Part shown: piece after piece, positions 1 through 6,100 of the stretch
How positions within the stretch are numbered: position 1 is the stretch's first letter
How the letters are laid out: each line of letters opens with the position of its first letter
DNA from: JBDRGX01 sp043817485 [NCBI: bacterium]
Lineage (GTDB): Bacteria; JBDRGX01
Length of the DNA stretch: 13,736 nucleotides
Direction: 5' to 3'
Assembly: GCA_043817485.1 (NCBI GenBank)
Contig: JBDRGX010000115.1
Span: forward strand, 1 to 13,736
Program-made: the position numbers and the translations under genes
Notes under the pieces: generated by a model
Told to the model about the DNA's origin: nothing
What the model saw: the letters and a program-made list of their open reading frames with translations, nothing else
The model's database searches: none

Positions 1-7
1 TATTCAT
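1..7 (-). CDS. 5' end of a leftward gene leaving the window (partial)
   Basis: Only two codons lie inside the window, so no product can be named. On the minus strand an AAAGGAG ribosome site (about 18-24) stands 10 nt before an ATG at 7-5. A second ATG at 17-15 directly abuts the same site and is too close to use. Further upstream on the same strand, TTGCTT (71-66) and TATAAA (47-42) are 18 nt apart and could be a weak promoter. The call rests only on these signals. Confidence 0.35.
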
Positions 8-110
8 TGATTTGCATCTCCTTTTTTTTTATTTTTTTTTATTTATAGTATAAAAAAGGGGGGAGAAGCAAATAAAATCTTAATAATTGCTAATAATAAG
101 CATTTTAAAG

Positions 111-139
111 CGTATTGTCAAAATACTTTTGACAATACG
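111..139. repeat. Perfect 13-bp inverted repeat, 3-nt loop
   Basis: CGTATTGTCAAAA (111-123) is followed by TAC and then its exact reverse complement (127-139). The repeat ends where recognisable DUF4160 coding sequence begins, so it may mark an insertion or deletion scar or the end of a small mobile element. It has no GC-rich stem plus T-tract, so it is not a typical terminator. Its sequence is unrelated to the GACGATTTAAATCGTC palindromes elsewhere in the window. Confidence 0.8.
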
Positions 140-252
140 ATATTCCTAATAGAGCATTGAAAATGATTAAAGAATGGGCTGAGCAATACCAATCAGAATT
201 GCTGAATATGTGGAAAAATCAGCAGTTCAAAAAACTTTCAGGATTGGAGTAG
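133..252 (+). pseudogene. DUF4160-family protein, 3' remnant
   Basis: The reading frame between a stop at 130-132 and a TAG at 250-252 ends IPNRALKMIKEWAEQYQSEL and then LLNMWKNQQFKKL. This matches the C-terminus that I recognise in DUF4160 proteins (P-x-RAL...EWA..H..EL..NW). The N-terminal half, including the family's HFHA-like motif, is missing: upstream is only the inverted repeat at 111-139 and AT-rich sequence. An internal ATG at 163-165 has no ribosome site. DUF4160 genes usually stand just before DUF2442 genes, as here. The family assignment is by eye from about 35 residues, but the neighbour supports it. The pair is often discussed as toxin-antitoxin-like; if so, this locus has lost a partner. 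Confidence 0.7.
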
Positions 253-258
253 ACTATT

Positions 259-519
259 ATGCAAATTTATCCCAAAGTTAAATCCGTTGCTCCATTAGAA
301 GACAGATGTTTGCTTGTAATTTTTGATAATGGGATACGTAAATTATATAACTGTAAACCATTATTGAAAACAGAAATATTTGCTTTTCTTGAAAATGAAT
401 GGCTTTTCAAATCAGTTCAAGTCGATATAGGTGGTTATGGAATAAGTTGGGGTGAAGAAATAGATTTGAGTGAATCGGAATTATGGAAAAATGGCCAAGG
501 GTTGAGTAAAGATAAATGA
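259..519 (+). CDS. DUF2442 domain-containing protein
   Basis: This 86-residue protein has the DUF2442 pattern: an N-terminal VKSVAPLEDRCLLVIFDNG strand pair, a KLYNCKPLL segment, a F...VQVDIGGYGISWGEEIDLSES core (about 55-73), and a short C-terminus with LW. The length is normal for the family. The ATG follows GGAG (246-249) by 9 nt. That ribosome site lies in the last codons of the truncated DUF4160 frame, so the two were probably translated in tandem. DUF2442 proteins are small and of unknown biochemical role, and frequently pair with DUF4160 in accessory regions. The gene looks intact, while its partner has lost its 5' half. Base composition is less AT-rich than the core genes of the window. 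Confidence 0.85.
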   Translation: MQIYPKVKSVAPLEDRCLLVIFDNGIRKLYNCKPLLKTEIFAFLENEWLFKSVQVDIGGYGISWGEEIDLSESELWKNGQGLSKDK

Positions 520-587
520 TTTTTTTTTGAATTTTTAAGCACTTACCATTTTTTCATTAGATATAAATTAAAAAGGAAGTATTTGCT

Positions 588-716
588 ATGGTTAGGGAAG
601 AAAAGGTTTTGGATACCAAGGTTTTTTTAGAGGCTTTGGTGGGATTCACAAAGGAATATTTTAGATTGAGAAGAAATTCAAAATTTTATAAGGGGATATT
701 TTATGGGTACAGATAA
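588..716 (+). CDS. Small 42-residue ORF, unknown
   Basis: ATG at 588 is preceded by AAAAAGGAAG (570-579), a plausible ribosome site 8 nt away. The frame runs 42 codons to TAA at 714-716 and overlaps the start of the BRO-N gene by 14 nt. The product is basic and amphipathic (VFLEALVGFTKEYFRLRRN at about 12-30), with no motif I recognise. It could be a real small protein translationally coupled to the next gene, or the 5' stub of a decayed gene, which would fit the surrounding remnants. Support is the ribosome site and the overlap only. Confidence 0.4.
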   Translation: MVREEKVLDTKVFLEALVGFTKEYFRLRRNSKFYKGIFYGYR

Positions 717-1111
717 TAATAAACTAATCGTTTTTGAAAATAAAAAAATCCGTCGTGTTTGGCAGAATGACGAATGGTATTTTTCAGTTGTTGATGTTGT
801 AGAAGTTTTAACGGATAGCCCTACTCCAAGACAATACTGGGGGAAGGTGAAGCAAAGGGAATTTATTGATATTGAGTTGTCCCCAATTTGGATACAACTG
901 AAATTAGAGTCATCAGATGGTAAAAGATATGAAACTGATTGTGCCAATACCGAGACTATGTTTCGTATTATTCAGTCAATCCCTTCACCAAAAGCCGAAC
1001 CATTCAAAAGATGGTTGGCGAAAGTCGGTTATGAAAGGGTCCAGGAAATAGAAAATCCCGAGATTGCACAGGAAATAATGAAGGGCTCTCTATGAACAAA
1101 AGGGATACCCG
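703..1111 (+). pseudogene. BRO-N (phage antirepressor-like) gene, frameshifted and truncated
   Basis: ATG at 703 has AGGGGA 6 nt upstream. Residues 1-125 form a clear BRO family N-terminal domain (Bro-N): WYFSVVDVVEVLTDSPTPRQYW, then LKLESSDGKRYETDCANTE and RIIQSIPSPKAEPFKRWLAK, ending with VGYERVQEIENPEIAQE. The open frame stops at 1093-1095 after MKGSL. If one G of the GGG at 1083-1085 is ignored, the next frame reads ALYEQKGYP, the expected family continuation, so an extra base has broken the gene. Homology then ends at about 1111, where CheR sequence begins. Intact family members of this type continue for roughly another 130-150 residues (WIEKR...TDEW region and C-terminal domain). The DNA-binding Bro-N part could still be made as a 130-residue protein, but I regard the gene as decayed. 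BRO proteins occur in phages, mobile islands and accessory regions. Confidence 0.82.
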
Positions 1112-1335
1112 TCACAGATGCCTCATTTAACGAATTTAATGTGATTTTGTGCCGAAATGTGATGATATATTTTAACAAACAGCTTTCTGAATATGTGCAT
1201 AAATTATTATACGATAGTCTTGCTCTTTTTGGCATTCTTTGTCTTGGGACAAAAGAATCAATCAGATTCACGCCGTATGAAGATTGCTATGAGGCAATGG
1301 ATGATAGGCAGAAGGTGTGGAAAAAAATTAAATAG
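1111..1335 (+). pseudogene. CheR chemotaxis methyltransferase, C-terminal remnant
   Basis: The frame reads VTDASFNEFNVILCRNVMIY, then FNKQLSEYVHKLLYDSLALF, then GILCLGTKESIRFTPYED and a lysine-rich end. This is the last 70-75 residues of CheR, the SAM-dependent enzyme that methylates glutamates of chemoreceptors. The FN-IL-CRN-IYF segment and the LG-KES-F-Y segment are family hallmarks. The N-terminal helical domain and the SAM-binding GxG motif, about 200 residues, are absent, so no methyltransferase activity is possible. A GTG at 1141 is internal and has no ribosome site. The fragment shares its frame with the BRO-N start but is separated from it by TGA (1093-1095). No other chemotaxis gene is in the window. 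Confidence 0.82.
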
Positions 1336-1395
1336 AGAAGAGTAATCATCTCTTGAAAATAGAATAAAGGATAGAAAATTATTATTTAAAAAAAC

Positions 1396-1423
1396 TTGAC
1401 AATAAAATAATAAAAAATTTAAT
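1396..1423 (+). promoter_or_regulatory. Sigma70-like promoter for the DNRLRE gene
   Basis: A perfect -35 TTGACA (1396-1401) is followed after 16 nt by TTTAAT (1418-1423), which matches the -10 consensus at 5 of 6 positions. It lies about 110 nt upstream of the exported DNRLRE protein, leaving a long, A-rich leader. The leader contains a 7-bp inverted repeat, AAGTTAT (1470-1476) and ATAACTT (1480-1486), of unknown meaning. Confidence 0.6.
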
Positions 1424-1533
1424 TATTCACAACAAAGAATTTTTTTGTAATTACAACAATGAAAGGAGAAAGTTATAAAATAACTTACAAAAAATTCATT
1501 AATAAAAAAAATTAGCAAGGGAGGCTAAAAACA

Positions 1534-2280
1534 ATGAAAAAATGTACATTAGTAATAATTGGTATTTTTATTATAAGCTTTTTAAATATTAAAGCTGATG
1601 TGAAAATATTTGGAACAAATGTTTGTGAAGATACTTATTTAACAGAAGAATGGGCTGATTGTTCTGAAGGAGGATATCATACATTTTATATTCATCCAAC
1701 AGGAATGGGAATGGAAAAAAGAGCATTAATAAAATTTAAAAATATATTTAAATCTGATGGTGGGACAATAGCAAATGGTTCAACTATTGAATCTGCTTTT
1801 TTAAAACTTTCTCATTATGGTGAAAATTATGTTTTTAATCCAGGTAAATTTGAAATTTATAGAGTAAAAAAAGCATGGGGAGAAGGAACTCTTACAAAAA
1901 GCGATAGAGAACAAGGTGCTGCTTGTTGGCTTCAAGGTAAGTATGGATTACCTAGTTCAAAATGGGAAATAGCAGGATGTGATGGAGAAAATGATAGAAC
2001 TCAAGTACCAGGAGGAAAAGGAGAAGTACTTTCTGTAAACGATGGAATTGTAAGTTTTGATATTGATATAACTTCCATTGTTAAAGAATGGTCTAATGGA
2101 GAACCTAATTATGGATTTATTATTATTTCCAAAGGATTAGGAAGAGATGGTAACTGGCCTGGATTTAGTTTTATAAGTCGTAATGATAAAATTCCAAACT
2201 CATCTTTATTAACAATTGAATATTCTGCTTCTTCTATTGAAAATACAAATTGGGGAAAAGTAAAACAATTATTTAGATAA
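1534..2280 (+). CDS. Exported DNRLRE domain-containing protein
   Basis: Residues 1-21 form a signal peptide (MKKC, a hydrophobic run, then NIKA before DVK). The mature part looks like one DNRLRE (disaggregatase-related) beta-sandwich domain. It begins with the typical DTYL segment at about 33-36, followed by EKRALIKFKNIF (about 62-73), IESAFLKLSHYG (about 86-97), FEIYRVKKAWGEGTLT (about 107-122), VSFDIDITSIVKEWSNGEPNYGF (about 174-196) and FISRNDKIPNSSLLTIEY near the end. Proteins of this type are found at cell surfaces and in polysaccharide-related enzymes; this one has no attached catalytic domain. The start is set by AAGGGAGG (1517-1524), 9 nt before ATG. The gene is monocistronic, between its own promoter and the hairpin terminator at 2302. 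The domain name is by pattern recognition; substrate or partner is unknown. Confidence 0.8.
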   Translation: MKKCTLVIIGIFIISFLNIKADVKIFGTNVCEDTYLTEEWADCSEGGYHTFYIHPTGMGMEKRALIKFKNIFKSDGGTIANGSTIESAFLKLSHYGENYVFNPGKFEIYRVKKAWGEGTLTKSDREQGAACWLQGKYGLPSSKWEIAGCDGENDRTQVPGGKGEVLSVNDGIVSFDIDITSIVKEWSNGEPNYGFIIISKGLGRDGNWPGFSFISRNDKIPNSSLLTIEYSASSIENTNWGKVKQLFR

Positions 2281-2301
2281 AAATTAAAAAGCATTTGTAG
2301 T

Positions 2302-2336
2302 AAAAAAGGGATTGGGTTTTTCCAATCCCTTTTTTT
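2302..2336. terminator. Strong bidirectional intrinsic terminator
   Basis: GGGATTGG (2308-2315), a 6-nt loop and CCAATCCC (2322-2329) form a perfect 8-bp stem, extended by six A-T pairs (2302-2307 with 2330-2335). The T-run to 2336 terminates the plus-strand DNRLRE transcript, which stops 22 nt earlier. Read on the other strand the hairpin is also followed by six T, so it can end the leftward xer-hisG-HEAT-peptidase transcript too. It sits between convergent genes, as expected for a shared terminator. Confidence 0.92.
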
Positions 2337-2392
2337 GTTATTTACATAAATGGATTTTTTTGCTTGTATGATGAACCGAGATTGAATCCAAT

Positions 2393-2424
2393 ATTAAACC
2401 GACGATTTAAATCGTCGGTTTAAT
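2393..2424. repeat. 32-bp perfect palindrome with GACGATTTAAATCGTC core (copy 1)
   Basis: The arms ATTAAACC and GGTTTAAT flank the 16-bp core GACGATTTAAATCGTC (2401-2416), giving a perfect palindrome centred at 2408.5. The left-going peptidase gene ends inside it (stop codon 2422-2420), so its mRNA would carry a long hairpin at the 3' end. No T-run follows, so it is not a standard terminator. Copy 2 at 6806-6850 has the same core but different arms, which suggests a dispersed family in which base pairing, not arm sequence, is conserved. Confidence 0.9.
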
Positions 2425-3100
2425 TATTTCTATCTCTTAAAATAAGCATTCTAACAAGTTGCATAACTGCCATTGCTGTAGCTGCAAAATAAGTTAATCC
2501 AGCAGCAGATAGCATTTGTTTTGCACCCAAAATTTCATTATTTACTAAAATTTCTTCTTGCTCAAGAATTTTTAAAGCTCTTTGACTTGCATTAACTTCT
2601 ACAGGTAAAGTAATAAAAGAAAAAACAACAGCACCAAAATAAATCAAAATTCCTAAATCCATTAAAAATTTATTATGTAAAAAAAAGAAGCCAATAAAAA
2701 ATAAAGGAAAAGCTAAATTAGAACCTAAATTAGCTACTGGAACAATAGCATTTCGTATTTGAAGAGGAAAATAAAGTTTGTGATGTTGAATAGCATGACC
2801 AGCTTCATGAGCTGCAATGCTTAAAGCAGCTATCGATGAATTATTGAAAACATTCGAAGAAAGTCTTATTGTTCTATCTCGTGAATCATAATGATCTGTC
2901 ATTTCTCCATGAATAGATTCCACAGATACATTATTTATTCCATATTTTTTTAAAATAATTTTTGCTATTTCTTGCCCTGTTAATCCTTTTTGAGTTTTTA
3001 TTTTAGCATATTTAGAATAATTTTTTTTTATTTTATGTTGTGACCACATTGCTAAAATCATTACTGGAATAAGTAAAAAAAAAGTAGAATCAAAAAACAT
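2420..3100 (-). CDS. YugP-type membrane zinc metallopeptidase (Zn_peptidase_2)
   Basis: This 226-residue protein is a neutral zinc peptidase of the YugP family, built into the cytoplasmic membrane. It starts with a membrane helix (about 5-19), then LTGQEIAKIILKKYGI (40-55) and the family motif MTDHYDSR (67-74). The zinc site HEAGH is at 98-102 (ligands H98 and H102, catalytic E99), and PVEVNAS at 166-172 probably gives the third ligand, E168. Further membrane segments lie at about 119-141, 145-165 and 193-218. Length and motif order are normal for the family; the cellular substrate is not established. AAGGAGGG stands 7 nt before the ATG. It is the last gene of the leftward cluster, 45 bp after the HEAT gene, and its stop lies within the palindrome at 2393-2424. 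Confidence 0.92.
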   Translation of the reverse strand: MFFDSTFFLLIPVMILAMWSQHKIKKNYSKYAKIKTQKGLTGQEIAKIILKKYGINNVSVESIHGEMTDHYDSRDRTIRLSSNVFNNSSIAALSIAAHEAGHAIQHHKLYFPLQIRNAIVPVANLGSNLAFPLFFIGFFFLHNKFLMDLGILIYFGAVVFSFITLPVEVNASQRALKILEQEEILVNNEILGAKQMLSAAGLTYFAATAMAVMQLVRMLILRDRNN

Positions 3101-3145
3101 TTTATTCCCTCCTTATGTTATAATAATAAATATTAGTTATTTATT

Positions 3146-4855
3146 TTAAAATATTTTGATATTTTCTTTTTCTTGCATTGTTTTTTGATATATTTTTCTT
3201 AAAATTTCTTTTGCTTTAGGAATATTTTCTAATTCTAATGCTTTAATCATATAGGGAATTATAGGTTGTCCAATTTTTATTAAAGCTTGCGCAATTTCAT
3301 CTACATTCATATTATTATTTTCCTTACTTTGTTTTTGTAATAAAATTATTAAAAATGGAATTGCTTCTTCACTTTTTATTTCTCCTAATGTCCAAATAAT
3401 TTTTGATTGAATCAAAACATCTGGTTCTTTTTTAAAAAAATTTATTAAATCAGGTACTATAATTTTATTTCCTATTATTCCTAATGTTTCTATATTTACA
3501 ATTTTCATATTTAATTTTGTTTTTTTATTTTTTAAATCTTTAAGTAAATAAATAATAGCTTTTTCATATTTTAATTTTCCTAAAGATTTAGCAGCAGATT
3601 CTTTTACTTCTGAATCTTTTTCTTTTCTATATGCTTTTAATAAAGTAGAGCTTGTTTTTTTATCTTCAATTTTTCCTACTTTTCCTAAAGATAAAGCACA
3701 ATTGCTTCTTACTTCAGAATCAGAATCTTTTCTTAAACTATTAATTAAAGCCATTACAACTTCATCTTTTTGAAAATTACCTAAACTTATAGCACAAGCT
3801 TTTCTTACAGACACAATTTCATCCTTTTTTAGTAAATCAATTAAAAAAGAAATAGCTTTTTCATATTTTTCTTTTTCTATTATTTCAATAACTGCAAGTC
3901 GAACAAACCAAATATCATCTTTTAAATATTTAATTAAAATAGGAGAAAAAGTTTGGTTTTTAAATTTTCCAAGAGAAATAATAGATGCTTTTCTTATCCA
4001 TGGATTTGGATCATTTAATAATTGCTGAATTATTAAAATAGCTTCTTCTTTCCCAAATTCTCCTAAAGATATTATTGCTTTAATTTTTATTTTTTCATCA
4101 GGATTTTTTATATCATCTATTAGTTCATAAAATGTTTTTTTCTTTTTTTCAATATCTATTTTTTCTTTTTGTTTTATTTCTATGATATTATTTAATAACA
4201 AATCCATATTTTTTGTATTTCTAAGTGTTTCTATTTGTTCTGTTGCTAATAAACATTCAAACCACATTGGATCGTTTTCTAAAATTTTTTTTAAAGATGC
4301 ATTTATTGTAGGATTTTTAAATTTTGATAGAGATAAAATAATAGATCCTTTTAAATTTTGTTGAGTAGAATCTAAAGTAGATAGTTTTTCTAATAAAAGA
4401 CAAGAAGATTCATCACATTTAATTTCACCTAATACTTCAATAGTAGTTTTACAGATAGATTCATTTTCATCATATAATGTTTTTTTCAAATAAGGCATTA
4501 TTTTTTTTTGTTCAAATTGTTGTAAAGCATAAATTGCAGCTTTTTTTACAAACCATATTTTTTCTTGTTCTAATATAGAAATAAAAGTAGAAAATAATTC
4601 TTTGTTTTTCATTTTAGATAAAGATTCTACAGCAGCTTCTCTTACCCATTCATTTTCATCAGAAGTAGCAATTTTTATTAAATATGGCATTGTTTCTTTA
4701 TTTGTAGTTTCACTTACAATTGTTACTCTAATTTTCCAATCTGAATTTTCTACATTACTAATAAAATTAGAAAGAGAAAATTTTTGAGATATTTTTTCTG
4801 AATAACAAAAATTACATAATAATATAAATAAGAAAAAACATATTTTTTTATTCAT
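3146..4855 (-). CDS. Exported HEAT-repeat protein
   Basis: Residues 1-19 look like a signal peptide (MNKK, hydrophobic run, CYS before EK); a lipobox is not convincing. The rest of the 569 residues is a solenoid of about 14-15 HEAT/PBS-lyase-type repeats of 31-37 residues. Examples are NEWVREAAVESLSKMKN, NPWIRKASIISLGKFKN, VSVRKACAISLGNFQKD, SEVRSNCALSLGKVGK and SEVKESAAKSLGKLK. No catalytic domain is attached, so it is probably a periplasmic or surface scaffold that binds other proteins. The start is set by AGGAG (4864-4860) 4 nt before ATG, slightly close. It lies 29 bp after hisG and 45 bp before the zinc peptidase, and is likely co-transcribed with both. The lysine-rich helical segment at about 225-245 interrupts the repeats. 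Function is unknown. Confidence 0.85.
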   Translation of the reverse strand: MNKKICFFLFILLCNFCYSEKISQKFSLSNFISNVENSDWKIRVTIVSETTNKETMPYLIKIATSDENEWVREAAVESLSKMKNKELFSTFISILEQEKIWFVKKAAIYALQQFEQKKIMPYLKKTLYDENESICKTTIEVLGEIKCDESSCLLLEKLSTLDSTQQNLKGSIILSLSKFKNPTINASLKKILENDPMWFECLLATEQIETLRNTKNMDLLLNNIIEIKQKEKIDIEKKKKTFYELIDDIKNPDEKIKIKAIISLGEFGKEEAILIIQQLLNDPNPWIRKASIISLGKFKNQTFSPILIKYLKDDIWFVRLAVIEIIEKEKYEKAISFLIDLLKKDEIVSVRKACAISLGNFQKDEVVMALINSLRKDSDSEVRSNCALSLGKVGKIEDKKTSSTLLKAYRKEKDSEVKESAAKSLGKLKYEKAIIYLLKDLKNKKTKLNMKIVNIETLGIIGNKIIVPDLINFFKKEPDVLIQSKIIWTLGEIKSEEAIPFLIILLQKQSKENNNMNVDEIAQALIKIGQPIIPYMIKALELENIPKAKEILRKIYQKTMQEKENIKIF

Positions 4856-4884
4856 TATACTCCTCTGACATATAATGTCTTTTT

Positions 4885-5754
4885 TTAATAAATTACTTTA
4901 TTAAGTGGATATTCTACTATTCCTTGAGCACCAGCTCTTTTTAAATCTGGAATTAATTTTTTAACAGATTTTTCATTAATAATAGTATCTATTGCAATCC
5001 AATTTTCATTAGAAAGATGAGAAATAGTAGGTTTTTTTAAAGCAGGAAGTAATTCTAATATTTTAGGAAGATTATCTTTGTGAATATTCATTTTTAATCC
5101 TACCATTTGTTCAGCCAAAAGAGCCCCTTGAAGAAGGATAGAAAGACTTTCAATTTTTTTGTGCTTCCATAGATTTTTCCAACTTTTTTTATTAGCAATA
5201 AGTTTAGTAGTAGATTCTAAAAGAGTATCAATAATCCGAAGTTTATGAGCATTTAAAGAAGCACCTGTTTCTGTTAATTCTACAATAGCATCTACAAATT
5301 CTGGAGCTTTAATTTCTGTAGATCCCCAAGAATATTCTACTTTTGCTTTAATATTATTTTTCTTTAAATATTGTTTAGTTACATTAACCAATTCTGTAGC
5401 AATTTTTTTTCCATTTAAGTCTTTTATTGTTTGAATATGAGAATGTTCTGGAACAGCAAGTACCCATCTTACTGGTCTTAATCCTTGTTTAGCATAAATA
5501 AGATCTATGATTTCCTGTACTTTGGCATTATTTTCTTTTATCCAATCTTTTCCTGTTAATCCAGCATCAAGAATTCCTTCATCTACATATCTTGGAATTT
5601 CTTGAGCTCGAAGAAGACGCAAACTTATTTCATCATCATCAATAGAAGGAATTAAAGATCTTTCATTAATTACAATATTAAATCCAGCTTTTTTAAAAAG
5701 AAGAACTGTAGCATTTTGCAAACTACCCTTTGGTATTCCTAATATAAGTTTCAT
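4885..5754 (-). CDS. hisG: ATP phosphoribosyltransferase, long form (HisG)
   Basis: HisG joins ATP and PRPP to make phosphoribosyl-ATP, the first and feedback-controlled step of histidine synthesis in the cytosol. The N-terminal domain opens with GIPKGSL (6-12), continues with the RAQEIPRYVDEGILDAGLTG segment (49-68), and has the PRPP-binding loop region APEFVDAIVELTETGASLNA (about 150-169). At 289 residues it is the long form, with a C-terminal regulatory domain (about 215-287, ending RAGAQGIVEYPLNKVI), so histidine inhibition and no need for HisZ are expected. AGGAGAT lies just before the ATG. The gene has its own promoter (5810-5783) and is followed after 29 bp by the HEAT gene. No other his gene is in the window, so the pathway genes must be elsewhere or absent. 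Confidence 0.96.
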   Translation of the reverse strand: MKLILGIPKGSLQNATVLLFKKAGFNIVINERSLIPSIDDDEISLRLLRAQEIPRYVDEGILDAGLTGKDWIKENNAKVQEIIDLIYAKQGLRPVRWVLAVPEHSHIQTIKDLNGKKIATELVNVTKQYLKKNNIKAKVEYSWGSTEIKAPEFVDAIVELTETGASLNAHKLRIIDTLLESTTKLIANKKSWKNLWKHKKIESLSILLQGALLAEQMVGLKMNIHKDNLPKILELLPALKKPTISHLSNENWIAIDTIINEKSVKKLIPDLKRAGAQGIVEYPLNKVIY

Positions 5755-5782
5755 TTATATCTCCTAAAATTAATTGTTTATT

Positions 5783-5810
5783 TTTATATTAAATTTAATT
5801 AATCTGTCAA
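5783..5810 (-). promoter_or_regulatory. Sigma70-like promoter for hisG
   Basis: On the minus strand, TTGACA (5810-5805) and TATAAA (5788-5783) are separated by 16 nt. The promoter lies in the short gap directly after the xer stop codon and about 28 nt upstream of the hisG ATG. It shares the 11-nt string TTGACAGATTA with the xer promoter, which may be chance or a shared element. It would let hisG and the downstream genes be transcribed apart from xer. Confidence 0.65.
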
Positions 5811-5815
5811 GAATA

Positions 5816-6100
5816 TTATGCTCGTGGATGAGTTTTATCATAAACAGATTTTAAACGAGTTGTAGTAATATGTGTATAGATTTGTGTAGATGTTAAATTT
5901 GCATGACCTAATAATTCCTGAACAGCTCTTAAATCACAACCTGCATCTAATAAATGAGTAGCAAAACTATGACGAAAAGTATGTGGACTTACTTTTTTGT
6001 AAATACCTAATTGTTTTAAACATTTGTTTATTATATTTCTAATAGATCTAACTGTTAATCTTCCCCCATTTTTATTAAGAAATAATGCCTTTTCTTGCAT
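5816..6100 (-). CDS. xerD: XerC/XerD tyrosine recombinase, C-terminal part (after frameshift)
   Basis: This 94-residue frame holds the second half of the catalytic domain: HTFRHSF (H40 and R43 of this fragment), LLGHANLTSTQIYTH (H66 and the nucleophile Y75), and the typical HPRA end. Cleavage and rejoining of DNA need these residues together with the Arg and Lys in the upstream frame. The ATG at 6100 falls directly after the A-run and has no ribosome site, so separate initiation is unlikely. Joined to the upstream part through a -1 shift it completes a normal Xer protein. The end, ITTTRLKSVYDKTHPRA, looks closer to Firmicutes XerD than to XerC, but the choice of symbol is uncertain. Dimer resolution at dif of the chromosome is the expected role. 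Confidence 0.88.
   Translation of the reverse strand: MQEKALFLNKNGGRLTVRSIRNIINKCLKQLGIYKKVSPHTFRHSFATHLLDAGCDLRAVQELLGHANLTSTQIYTHITTTRLKSVYDKTHPRA

Noticed and set aside
678-947. 89-codon minus-strand frame opposite the BRO-N gene
   Set aside because: Antisense shadow of a recognisable protein domain, with no family resemblance of its own.
1029-1271. 80-codon minus-strand frame over the BRO-CheR junction
   Set aside because: Opposite strand of two recognisable coding remnants; no protein-like motif.
1336-1362. AAGAG ... CTCTT hairpin after the CheR remnant as terminator
   Set aside because: Only a 5-bp stem with a 7-nt loop and no following T-run.
1459-1515. 18-codon ORF in the DNRLRE leader, possible leader peptide
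   Set aside because: No ribosome site before its ATG and no regulatory codon run or attenuator hairpin; only a weak 7-bp inverted repeat inside it.
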